The notes: generated by a model from the letters alone, not told the origin. A DNA stretch of 8,602 nucleotides from Acidobacteriota bacterium (GCA_947505565.1 CANNLB010000061.1:1-8602), one strand, 5' to 3'. Numbered from the stretch's first letter, positions 1-6,188 are shown. A program made the numbers and translations.

Positions 1-696
1 CATCAACTCCGCCGTCTCCGCCGCGTTTAACTCCTCCCCCCGCCACCGTTTCAAATCAATCGGCTTCCCGTTCAAACTCGCCGTCCCAAACTGTCCCCGC
101 GCGAAATACGCTTTCGCCTCTTCGTTGATCACCGCCTCCTTCACCCCCACCGAATTCGACCACGCCACCGTCGGGTCTACCCCCTTCGACAAATTCGCCA
201 GCAGCACCCGCGTCTTCCCGCTATACCGATCGTCGGTGAACAAATAGTGCATCCGTGCCCACGCAAAGTCCGGCATCGCCACCGGAGCCCCCACCTTCAC
301 CCGCGGCCCCGCCACCTCCAACGTCGAAAACAACGCTATCACCCCCCGCTCAATCTCCTCGTCAAACGGCAGCGTATTCTCCCGAATCAACAGCCCCGCC
401 AGCTCCCCCGCGTCCACCGACCCCGCCCAATACCCCCCCGGTCCCAATCGCAGCTGCCCCAGGCCCTTACCCAATACAATCGTTACCGGCCAACTCGGCG
501 GCAACTCTTTCCCAAACTGCGCGCTCAGCGTATGCTGCACCTGCACGAGCATCGCCAACGCCTCCCGCGCCTCTTTATCCTTCCCGTTTGAGTACACCGC
601 AAACGGCTCGCTCCGAAACACATTCCACTTCTCGGCCGCCGACATACCCGCCGAAAAGCCCGTCACCAACATCAACGCTGCCGCAATCAGTCTCAC
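1..696 (-). CDS. Secreted protein with degenerate peptidase-MA-like core, 3' end outside window
   Basis: On the minus strand a frame is open for 232 codons from GTG at 696 to the window edge, so the C-terminus is missing. A TAG lies four codons upstream of the GTG, and no ATG lies between them in this frame. Residues 2-21 look like a signal peptide: Arg2, a hydrophobic run LIAAALMLVTGF, then small residues ending in MSAA, so the product should be exported. The mature start (WNVFRSEPFAVYSNG, then an Ala/Glu/Leu-rich helix) resembles secreted acidobacterial proteins with a peptidase-MA-like core. The segment ending ALFSTLEV (120-128) aligns by eye with the stretch after HExxH in that family, but the motif reads GELAG at 97-101, so the zinc ligands seem absent. 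Codons are strongly G-ending. The regulator ends 54 bp upstream and may share the transcript. No clear Shine-Dalgarno sequence. The family assignment is from memory; the reading frame and signal peptide are direct observations. Confidence 0.8.
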   Translation of the reverse strand, partial: MRLIAAALMLVTGFSAGMSAAEKWNVFRSEPFAVYSNGKDKEAREALAMLVQVQHTLSAQFGKELPPSWPVTIVLGKGLGQLRLGPGGYWAGSVDAGELAGLLIRENTLPFDEEIERGVIALFSTLEVAGPRVKVGAPVAMPDFAWARMHYLFTDDRYSGKTRVLLANLSKGVDPTVAWSNSVGVKEAVINEEAKAYFARGQFGTASLNGKPIDLKRWRGEELNAAETAELM

Positions 697-700
697 CAGC

Positions 701-760
701 CCATGCTATCGCAGCCCGTTCTAGCGAAGCCCGTTCTAGCGAAGCCCGTTCTAGCGAAGC
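701..760. repeat. 15-bp tandem repeat, three perfect copies plus one degraded
   Basis: CCGTTCTAGCGAAGC occurs perfectly at 716-730, 731-745 and 746-760. A fourth copy at 701-715 matches 11 of 15 positions. Read on the minus strand, each unit carries TAG in the frame of the upstream regulator (753-751, 738-736, 723-721, 708-706). The regulator therefore ends in the first unit, and any read-through meets three more stops before the GTG of the next gene, which is in the same frame. Each unit also holds a small inverted repeat, TTC-GCTA-GAA. Replication slippage is the simplest origin. Confidence 0.95.
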
Positions 761-1365
761 ATGGACGGGGCCGAAATCACGAGCGCCCGCGCCGACGTCT
801 CCGAAACACCCCGATACGAATGCAACTCCGCCGAATCGAAGTAACACGAATCCCCCGCGTTTAAGATGTGCTCCTCCTCTTGATACTGCACCGCCATCGA
901 CCCCTCGATCACAAAGATCAACTCCGCCCCCGGATGCACATGCGCCGTCGCATCGCCCTCCCGGGCCTGCGGAAACTCCGCCAAAAACGCCTCCATCGGC
1001 TTATTATTCGCCTTAAACGCCAATACTTCAAAGTAAAAGTTCGGCTTCTCAGACTCCGCCCGGTTCGGAAACTTCATCCGCTCCTCCTGCCGAACCACTT
1101 CAAACAACCCCTCCTTCCGCTTGCTCCCAAAGAAGTATTCCATCCCGACATCAAACACCATCGCAATCCGTGCCAACGTCGGAAGCGTCGGTACCAATCG
1201 CCCGTTCTCCAACTGCGAAATCATCGACGCCGACAGCCCCGTATGCCGACCCAACTCCGTCAGCGCAATCTTCTTGCGCATCCGCAGCTGCTTCAGCTTC
1301 CGCCCAATCTCGTACGAACTCAAGAGGCGGCCAATTGTGTCCGCACCACTTTCGATTTCTGACAT
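751..1365 (-). CDS. XRE-family HTH regulator with C-terminal cupin domain
   Basis: A 204-residue DNA-binding transcription regulator with a small-molecule-sensing cupin. Residues 20-75 form an XRE-type helix-turn-helix, with the core LTELGRHTGLSASMISQLENG followed by PTLPTLARIA. Residues about 125-198 form a cupin_2 barrel. HVHPGAE gives His142, His144 and Glu148, and the second motif GDSCYFDSAELH gives His182, so all four usual metal-binding positions are present. Length and domain order match the HTH-cupin family (SutR/PuuR-like architecture); the effector cannot be read from sequence. The ATG at 1365 has no Shine-Dalgarno upstream and lies only 6 nt from a good -10 box, which suggests a leaderless message. 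The gene is divergent from the sigma factor gene and upstream of the secreted-protein gene. Autoregulation is likely because a palindrome covers its -35 box. The stop codon lies in the tandem repeat. Confidence 0.93.
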   Translation of the reverse strand: MSEIESGADTIGRLLSSYEIGRKLKQLRMRKKIALTELGRHTGLSASMISQLENGRLVPTLPTLARIAMVFDVGMEYFFGSKRKEGLFEVVRQEERMKFPNRAESEKPNFYFEVLAFKANNKPMEAFLAEFPQAREGDATAHVHPGAELIFVIEGSMAVQYQEEEHILNAGDSCYFDSAELHSYRGVSETSARALVISAPSMLR

Positions 1366-1371
1366 GACTTC

Positions 1372-1399
1372 ATTTTAGCGCGATTGAAAAGCATTTAAA
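1372..1399 (-). promoter_or_regulatory. Putative sigma-70-type promoter of the HTH-cupin gene, leaderless geometry
   Basis: On the minus strand, TTTAAA (1399-1394, 4 of 6 to TTGACA) is separated by 16 nt from TAAAAT (1377-1372, 5 of 6 to TATAAT). Only 6 nt separate the -10 box from the ATG at 1365, so transcription would start at or next to the start codon. Confidence 0.5.
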
Positions 1400-1407
1400 C
1401 GCGTTTC
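1386..1407. promoter_or_regulatory. 22-bp inverted repeat, candidate operator I
   Basis: The left half-site GAAAAGCATTT is mirrored by the right half, with 9 of 11 positions complementary; the mismatched pairs are 1393/1400 and 1390/1403. It covers the -35 box of the regulator promoter, where a dimeric XRE protein would repress its own gene. Binding by this regulator is inference. Confidence 0.5.
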
Positions 1408-1411
1408 GCTA

Positions 1412-1431
1412 CACTGAAATGACGTTCAGTG
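1412..1431. promoter_or_regulatory. 20-bp inverted repeat CACTGAA-N6-TTCAGTG, candidate operator II
   Basis: Perfect 7-bp arms at 1412-1418 and 1425-1431 flank ATGACG. The centre is 25 bp from that of the neighbouring palindrome, on the sigma-gene side. It could be an operator for the sigma gene or, if transcribed, a hairpin. Confidence 0.5.
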
Positions 1432-1458
1432 GGGTATAGGAATAGCCTTTTCCCACTG
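1427..1458 (+). promoter_or_regulatory. Alternative 5'-leader stem upstream of the sigma gene
   Basis: CAGTGGG (1427-1433) is complementary to CCCACTG (1452-1458). CAGTG (1427-1431) can therefore pair either with the upstream CACTG (1412-1416) or with the downstream one (1454-1458), but not both. The second stem ends 13 nt before the sigma-gene Shine-Dalgarno. It matters only if transcription starts before about 1412; no convincing plus-strand -35/-10 pair was found. Confidence 0.3.
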
Positions 1459-1471
1459 TTAGGTTGGTTCC

Positions 1472-1477
1472 AGAGGA
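1472..1477 (+). promoter_or_regulatory. Shine-Dalgarno of the sigma factor gene
   Basis: AGAGGA lies 7 nt before the ATG at 1485. It decides this start over the in-frame TTG at 1464. Confidence 0.75.
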
Positions 1478-1484
1478 AATATTA

Positions 1485-2189
1485 ATGGCTACCGCCCTTA
1501 CAGTTCTAAACAGCTTCATCCCCGCTCTACTGCCCGTGCCTGAGCTCTCCCCTGTCTCCCCCGCCCTCGAAGCCGCTCCGAAACACGAGCCCATCGTCGA
1601 CGCCGACGCCGATCTCGTCCGCAGCGCCCAACAAGGAGACCAAGCCGCTTTCACCGATCTCGTGAACCGGCACTATCAATCCTGTATCAAACTCGCCCGC
1701 TCGATCCTACGCGATTACGAAGACGCCGAAGACGAGGTCCAGAACGCCTACACCAAAGCGTTCCTCCACCTCGCCGGCTTCGAAGGTAACTCCCGCTTCT
1801 CCACTTGGCTCTCGCGCATCGTCGTCAACCAATGCCTCATGCGCCTCCGTCAGCTCCGCCGCGCCAACTTTACCTACCTCGACGACCCCGGCGCGGACGA
1901 AAACCAGCCCCGCTTCGAACTCCGCGATCCGACCGAAAATCCCGAACAGCGTTATGGCCGCAACGAAGTAGCGTCCATTCTCAGTGCCGAGGTCAATCGC
2001 ATTCCCCACCTCCTCCGCAAACCCCTCCTACTCCGCGAGACCATGCGCCTGCCCCTCACGGAAGTCGCCCACCGACTCGACATCTCCGAAGCCGCAGCCA
2101 AGTCTCGCCTCCTCCGCGCTCGACGCGAACTCCGCGATCGCCTCACCAAACATCAAGGTCGTTACGGGACCGCGACGCTCCTGAGTTAG
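1485..2189 (+). CDS. ECF-type RNA polymerase sigma factor
   Basis: A 234-residue sigma-70-family factor of the ECF (RpoE-like) type, which directs RNA polymerase to a specific promoter set. Residues 1-40 are a Pro/Ala-rich tail. Region 2 spans about 42-125: DADLVRSAQQGDQAAFTDLV, a region 2.2 helix DAEDEVQNAYTKAF, and FSTWLSRIVVNQCLMRLRQ over regions 2.3-2.4. Region 4 spans about 160-222, with the helix-turn-helix LPLTEVAHRLDISEAAAKSR followed by LLRARRELRDRL. The start is ATG 1485, set by the Shine-Dalgarno. No anti-sigma gene lies next to it: downstream is phoH after 31 bp, upstream is the divergent HTH-cupin gene. It may therefore be controlled transcriptionally by that regulator or by an unlinked anti-sigma factor. 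The short gap to phoH allows one transcript. Target promoters are unknown. Confidence 0.95.
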   Translation: MATALTVLNSFIPALLPVPELSPVSPALEAAPKHEPIVDADADLVRSAQQGDQAAFTDLVNRHYQSCIKLARSILRDYEDAEDEVQNAYTKAFLHLAGFEGNSRFSTWLSRIVVNQCLMRLRQLRRANFTYLDDPGADENQPRFELRDPTENPEQRYGRNEVASILSAEVNRIPHLLRKPLLLRETMRLPLTEVAHRLDISEAAAKSRLLRARRELRDRLTKHQGRYGTATLLS

Positions 2190-2199
2190 TGATACTGTA

Positions 2200-2224
2200 G
2201 GGGATGTCGTTCCCCCGCGCATGA
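2200..2224 (+). promoter_or_regulatory. Small hairpin and 6-codon upstream frame before phoH
   Basis: GGGGA (2200-2204) can pair with TCCCC (2211-2215) around a 6-nt loop, in the 31-bp gap before phoH. The only purine-rich, SD-like stretch here (AGGGGA, 2199-2204) is inside the stem and 16 nt from the phoH ATG. An ATG at 2204 opens the frame MSFPRA, whose TGA overlaps the phoH ATG as ATGA. Its own ribosome site is poor, so use of this frame is uncertain. Confidence 0.3.
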
Positions 2225-3246
2225 AACTAAGCGTGCCACTGTATAGAGGCATCGAAACCCTCTACGGAACTCGCGACGAGAACATTCGGCTACTGGAAAC
2301 CGAACTAAAGATTCGTACGCGTTTGTTGACCGATTCCCTTGAAGTCGAAGGGGATCCTCCCGGAGTGGAGCGCTGTGGTCAAATCCTCAGCGATTACTCT
2401 GACCTACTTCGGGAAGGACATTCCTTCGGCCCCGAAGATCTAACAAGTTACCTCCGGGTTGTCGCTGGAGATGCCACCGTCTCCCTCCGCGCCCTCGTTG
2501 CCAGCGGCCGCCAACGAAACTTCGGCAAAAAGGTTCTCGCCCCAAAGACGATCAATCAACGTCGATACCTCGAGGCAATCGAGCGCAATGACCTCGTTTT
2601 CGGCATCGGACCCGCCGGCACCGGCAAAACTTACCTTGCCGTCGCCATGGCCGTCTCCGCCCTCATCACAAAGCGCGTCTCCCGGATCATCTTGACACGC
2701 CCCGCCGTCGAAGCCGGAGAAAAACTCGGCTTCCTCCCCGGAACCCTCAAAGAAAAGGTCGATCCCTACCTCCGCCCCCTCTACGATGCAATCTACGATA
2801 TGCTCGAAGCCGAAAAGGTGGAAAAGCTCATCGAACGCGGAGTCATCGAAGTAGCGCCCCTCGCCTTCATGCGGGGTCGTACCCTTAACGACGCCTTCAT
2901 CATTCTCGACGAAGCCCAAAACTGCACCCCCGAGCAGATGAAAATGGTACTCACCCGCCAAGGCTTCAACTCGAAAATGGTCGTCACCGGCGACGCCACC
3001 CAAATCGACCTCCCCCCCGGCCGACGTTGCGGCCTCATCGAAGCTCTCGAAATCCTCAAAGGCGTCGCCGGCATCAGCTTCGTCAGCTTTGACGAACGCG
3101 ACGTCGTTCGTCACAGTCTTGTCCAGCGCATCGTAAAAGCTTACGAGCGCCACCACGAAGCCAGCGGCATCGGCCGCCAACTCGCTCTGCGACTCACCGA
3201 AGCCGCCTCCGCCGCCGAAGCCGCGGAAACCATTCCTCCTGTATAG
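2221..3246 (+). CDS. phoH: PhoH-family ATPase
   Basis: A 341-residue PhoH-like P-loop NTPase (YbeZ type), a cytoplasmic ATPase genetically linked to YbeY and thought to act in RNA or ribosome metabolism. Residues 1-75 carry the usual N-terminal domain with GTRDENIRLLE (16-26). Walker A is GPAGTGKT at 130-137, Walker B is AFIILDEAQN at 225-234, and the conserved VVTGDATQID follows at 254-263. RPAVEAGEKLGFLPG at 160-174 is also typical of the family. Length is normal; the last 25 residues are an Ala/Glu-rich tail. ATG 2221 is the only good start, since the upstream in-frame codons contain no start. It sits 31 bp after the sigma gene and 15 bp before ybeY. The first 40 or so codons are less C-biased than the rest. 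Confidence 0.97.
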   Translation: MKLSVPLYRGIETLYGTRDENIRLLETELKIRTRLLTDSLEVEGDPPGVERCGQILSDYSDLLREGHSFGPEDLTSYLRVVAGDATVSLRALVASGRQRNFGKKVLAPKTINQRRYLEAIERNDLVFGIGPAGTGKTYLAVAMAVSALITKRVSRIILTRPAVEAGEKLGFLPGTLKEKVDPYLRPLYDAIYDMLEAEKVEKLIERGVIEVAPLAFMRGRTLNDAFIILDEAQNCTPEQMKMVLTRQGFNSKMVVTGDATQIDLPPGRRCGLIEALEILKGVAGISFVSFDERDVVRHSLVQRIVKAYERHHEASGIGRQLALRLTEAASAAEAAETIPPV

Positions 3247-3261
3247 TCCTCTTCAACTCAT

Positions 3262-3717
3262 ATGTCATCTGACGGCAGTAGTACCAGCAGCATCTTATTC
3301 CAGGGCGTCAAACGGACCATTGCGCTCGACAAACCCCGTCTCCGTGCTTTTGCCGCCCGCCTCACGGCCGAACTCTCCGCAGGTCAGCCGTTCACCGTTC
3401 TGATCGCGAACGACAAGGAACTCCACCGGCTTAATCTGGCCTTCCTCCAGCACGATTACCCCACCGATGTCCTCAGCTTCCCCGGCGAATCCGAACTCGG
3501 CGAAATGGCCATCTCCGCCGACCGTGCCCTCGAACAAGCCGCCAGCCTCGGCCACGACGTCTCCACCGAAGTCGAAGTCCTGATGCTCCACGGCCTCCTC
3601 CATCTCCTCGGCCACGACCACGAAGGCGACCGCGGAGCCATGCGCCGACTCGAAACCAAATGGCGAAAAAACCTCGGCCTGCCCGCCGGCCTGATTGAAC
3701 GGACCAACAAACCGTGA
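3262..3717 (+). CDS. ybeY: YbeY endoribonuclease / rRNA maturation factor
   Basis: A 151-residue UPF0054 protein, a zinc-dependent single-strand endoribonuclease needed for 16S rRNA 3'-end maturation and ribosome quality control. The metal-binding signature H-x3-H-x5-H is complete in HGLLHLLGHDHE, with ligands His110, His114 and His120. The family motif PTDVLSFP is at 67-74. Domain boundaries and length fit the family. ATG 3262 is the only sensible start, as the frame offers no other start before the conserved ILFQGVKRTI. The 21 bases before it contain no Shine-Dalgarno, so translation may depend on ribosomes finishing phoH 15 bp upstream. Its stop overlaps the start of the CorC gene by 4 nt. 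Confidence 0.98.
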   Translation: MSSDGSSTSSILFQGVKRTIALDKPRLRAFAARLTAELSAGQPFTVLIANDKELHRLNLAFLQHDYPTDVLSFPGESELGEMAISADRALEQAASLGHDVSTEVEVLMLHGLLHLLGHDHEGDRGAMRRLETKWRKNLGLPAGLIERTNKP

Positions 3718-4976
3718 GCCTCGCCTTCTTCGTCGCTCTCGCTCTCCTCGCCGGCCTCGTCGTCCTAACCAGCTTCGTTCAACTCCTCTATCTCGAATCC
3801 CTCCGCCTTCGCTCCCGCGAATCCGCCGCCCTCAATCATTTTAAGGAGGAGTACGAAGACCGCCTCGGCCTCAAACTCGAAACCGGTGCCCTCACCTTCT
3901 CACTCGTCAAACACTCCCTCATCGCACTCCTCGGCGTCTTCGCCATGGCCTTCATGGGCATGGGCCATAAAGAGTTTTGGAACGGCCTCGCTGAAGCCGG
4001 CATCGCCGCCTGCACCGCATCCCTCCTCTGCTCCCAAATCATCCCCCAGCTCCTCTACCGCAAAACCGCCGCCCACTGGCTCATCGCCTTCCTCCCCCTC
4101 GTCAAGGTCCTCATCTGGATCGCCGCCCCCATCATCGCCATCCTCCGCTTTCTCCAAGCCCTCACCGAACTCGGGGCCACCGCCGAACAAACCGACGAAC
4201 ACGAAGAACAAATTGAGGCCCTCATCAACGCCGGTAAAGAAGAAGGGCTCATCGAGGAAGAAGACCGCAAACTAATCCAAAGCGTCGTCGAATTCGGCGA
4301 CAAAACCGTCAAAGAAGTCATGACGCCCCGCCCCCGTATGGTCGGCATCGAAAAGGGCGCCACCGCCAACGAACTCCGCCAACTCGTCATCAACGAACAG
4401 TACTCCCGCATCCCCGTCTTCGACGGTTCGATCGACGATGTCGTCGGCTTCATCCACGTCCGCGACATGTTTATGCAGGACGAAAAGCATCAGTCCGCCC
4501 ACGTCTGGGAACTCATGCGTCCCATCCGCAAAGTCCCCGAATCGAAGAAGGTCACTGACCTGCTGCGCGAAATGCAGCACGACGGCGCTCACATCGCCGT
4601 CGTCATCGATGAGTACGGCAACACCGCCGGCCTCTCCACCATGGAAGATCTCGTCGAAGAAATCTTCGGCGAAATCCGCGATGAACACGAACCCACTCAG
4701 GACCTCGCCCCCGACGGCGAAGGCGCCTGGATCGTCTCCGGCTCCTTCGACGTCGACCATCTCAATGGCCTTCTCGAGTACCGCCCCGACGAAGAGTTCG
4801 AATCCACCACCGTCGGCGGTCTCGTCGCCGAATGGCTCGGCCGCGTCCCTCGCGTGGGCGAAGGTGCTGAACGCGACGGCATCCGATTGGAAGTATTGGC
4901 CGCCAACGACCGACGTGTAGACCGCGTCCGTGTCTCCCGCATGAAAGAGGAGTTTGAAGAAGAATTGAATGCCTAG
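3714..4976 (+). CDS. corC: CorC/HlyC-family membrane protein with CBS pair
   Basis: A 420-residue CNNM/CorC-type protein linked in related bacteria to magnesium/cobalt efflux. Residues 1-150 form a DUF21-like membrane domain with hydrophobic segments at about 2-24, 62-83, 95-112 and 120-148. The usual small-residue-rich AAE motif is replaced by FVQLLYLESLRLRSRE, so this domain is divergent. After an acidic linker (EEQIEALINAGKEEGLIEEED) come two CBS domains (about 200-255 and 265-320), with VMTPRPRMVGI and the second-repeat signature VVIDEYGNTAGLSTMEDLVE. The C-terminal CorC/HlyC domain (about 335-412) contains SGSFDVDHLNGLL. It starts at GTG 3714 in a GTGA overlap with ybeY, the order expected from ybeZ-ybeY-ybeX operons, and overlaps era by 8 nt. 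CBS domains usually bind adenine nucleotides. Leu codons in the membrane domain are nearly all CTC. Confidence 0.94.
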   Translation: MSLAFFVALALLAGLVVLTSFVQLLYLESLRLRSRESAALNHFKEEYEDRLGLKLETGALTFSLVKHSLIALLGVFAMAFMGMGHKEFWNGLAEAGIAACTASLLCSQIIPQLLYRKTAAHWLIAFLPLVKVLIWIAAPIIAILRFLQALTELGATAEQTDEHEEQIEALINAGKEEGLIEEEDRKLIQSVVEFGDKTVKEVMTPRPRMVGIEKGATANELRQLVINEQYSRIPVFDGSIDDVVGFIHVRDMFMQDEKHQSAHVWELMRPIRKVPESKKVTDLLREMQHDGAHIAVVIDEYGNTAGLSTMEDLVEEIFGEIRDEHEPTQDLAPDGEGAWIVSGSFDVDHLNGLLEYRPDEEFESTTVGGLVAEWLGRVPRVGEGAERDGIRLEVLAANDRRVDRVRVSRMKEEFEEELNA

Positions 4977-5889
4977 GCGCTTAGCATTTCGCGCCGGAAC
5001 CGCGTCCATCATTGGACTGCCCAACGCCGGTAAATCCACGCTCTTGAACGCCTTAGTTGGCGAAAAACTGGCGATCGTTAGCTCCAAGCCGCAAACCACG
5101 CGGACCGCGCTCGACGGGGTCCTCACCACCCCCACCGCCCAAATCATCTTTGTCGATACCCCCGGGATCCACAAGTCAGACACCCCCTATAACCAGAAAA
5201 TGATGCGCTCCGTCCGCGCCTCTCTCGACTCCATCGACGTCCTCGTCTTCGTCCACGACGCCCAGCGCGTCATCTCCACCGAAGTCGAAGGCGCCCTCGA
5301 TCTCGTCAGAAAATCCCGCGCCCCCGCCATCCTCGTGCTCAACAAAATCGACCTCGTCGACGACAAAACCAAAGTCCTCGCCCTGCTCGAACAGTTCCCC
5401 ACCAAACACAACTTCGCCGCCTACCTCCCCATCTGCGCCCACTCCGGCGACGGAGTCGAAGGCGTCCGCGACGAGATCATCAAACTCCTCCCCCGTGCTT
5501 CCAAAATCTACCCCGACGACCACATCACCCAAATGCCCTCCCGCTTTCTCGCGGCGGAAATGATCCGCGAGAAAATCCTCACCGAAACCCATCAGGAAGT
5601 CCCCCACGCCGTCGCCGTCCTCGTCGAAACCTGGGAAGAAAAACCCAAACTCACCCGCATCAGCGCCACCATCTACGTCGAACGACAAGGCCAAAAAACC
5701 ATCGTTATCGGCGAAAAAGGTGCCATGCTGAAAAAGGTGGGCACCGCCGCCCGCCTCGAAATGGAACAGTTCTTCAGCACTAAAATCTTTCTCGAACTCT
5801 TCGTCAAGGTCCGCCCTGACTGGCGCACCCAGCCCGAGTTCCTGAATGAGCTAGATTGGAGAGTAATGACCGGAGAACGTGATGAATAA
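4969..5889 (+). CDS. era: GTPase Era
   Basis: A 306-residue Era, an essential GTPase that binds the 3' end of 16S rRNA and assists assembly of the small ribosomal subunit. G1 is GLPNAGKST (16-24), G2 lies in PQTTRT (41-46), G3 is DTPG (63-66) and G4 is NKID (125-128). The G5 position reads ICAHSGDGV rather than the common SA form. The C-terminal KH RNA-binding domain contains VIGEKGAMLKKVG (246-258), and LFVKVRPDWR follows near the end as expected. ATG 4969 lies inside the corC tail and overlaps its TAG by 8 nt, with GAAGAAG shortly upstream as a plausible ribosome site. Era completes the RNA-maturation group with PhoH and YbeY. The first 50 codons are less C-rich than the remainder. Confidence 0.98.
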   Translation: MPRRLAFRAGTASIIGLPNAGKSTLLNALVGEKLAIVSSKPQTTRTALDGVLTTPTAQIIFVDTPGIHKSDTPYNQKMMRSVRASLDSIDVLVFVHDAQRVISTEVEGALDLVRKSRAPAILVLNKIDLVDDKTKVLALLEQFPTKHNFAAYLPICAHSGDGVEGVRDEIIKLLPRASKIYPDDHITQMPSRFLAAEMIREKILTETHQEVPHAVAVLVETWEEKPKLTRISATIYVERQGQKTIVIGEKGAMLKKVGTAARLEMEQFFSTKIFLELFVKVRPDWRTQPEFLNELDWRVMTGERDE

Positions 5890-6172
5890 ATTAGCGATTG
5901 CAATCCTGGGCTTAGGACTCTCGATCGGAGCCCCCCTGTGTGCGGATGAAAAATCCGACAACCTGATCTACGACGCCACCCGCCGCCGTCTCGCCGGAGA
6001 CCCCGACGTCAAAGGCGGAGCCCTCGAAGTCGAAGTCAAGGACGGAGTCGTCACCCTGAAGGGAATCGTCCGTACCGACCAAGCCAAAGCCAAAGCCGAA
6101 AAACTGACCCTCAAAGTCAAGGGCGCAAAAAAAGTCGTTAACGAACTCCGCGTCTCCCCGTACGGCAGCTAA
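5882..6172 (+). CDS. Small secreted BON-domain protein
   Basis: A 96-residue protein with a signal peptide at 1-21 (MNKLAIAILGLGLSIGAPLCA, likely cleaved before DEK) and one BON domain at about 25-92. The domain is recognised by VEVKDGVVTLKGIV followed by helical QAKAKAEKLTLKVKGAKKVVNEL. BON domains bind phospholipid or other envelope surfaces, and the family includes OsmY-like periplasmic stress proteins. The Cys at 20 lacks a proper lipobox context (APLC), so a soluble periplasmic form is more likely than a lipoprotein. ATG 5882 is preferred over GTG 5879 because GGAG at 5872-5875 is then 6 nt away. It overlaps the era stop by 8 nt, so translation is probably coupled. A strong hairpin begins 64 nt after the stop. 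Confidence 0.9.
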   Translation: MNKLAIAILGLGLSIGAPLCADEKSDNLIYDATRRRLAGDPDVKGGALEVEVKDGVVTLKGIVRTDQAKAKAEKLTLKVKGAKKVVNELRVSPYGS

Positions 6173-6188
6173 CGCACCCCGCCCGATA

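Noticed and set aside
716..760. CRISPR-like array
   Set aside because: The units are directly adjacent 15-mers with no spacers, so this is a tandem repeat and not a CRISPR array.
255..1016. 253-residue plus-strand open frame rich in Pro and Ser
   Set aside because: It lies antisense to the regulator and secreted-protein genes, crosses the tandem repeat, has no domain pattern, and is explained by the strong third-position bias of the real genes.
1464..1484. TTG start giving the sigma factor seven more residues
   Set aside because: The purine-rich Shine-Dalgarno at 1472-1477 would then lie inside the gene; ATG 1485 is correctly spaced from it.
2440..3180. 246-residue minus-strand open frame antisense to phoH
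   Set aside because: The Asp/Glu/Gly/Phe-rich composition is typical of the complement of C-biased codons, and phoH is unmistakable on the other strand.
4272..5183. 303-residue minus-strand open frame across the corC/era junction
   Set aside because: Antisense shadow of two well-supported genes; no motif or ribosome site.
5882..5944. Lipoprotein signal in the BON protein
   Set aside because: The residues before Cys20 are APL, which does not fit a lipobox; a signal peptidase I site after LCA is more likely.
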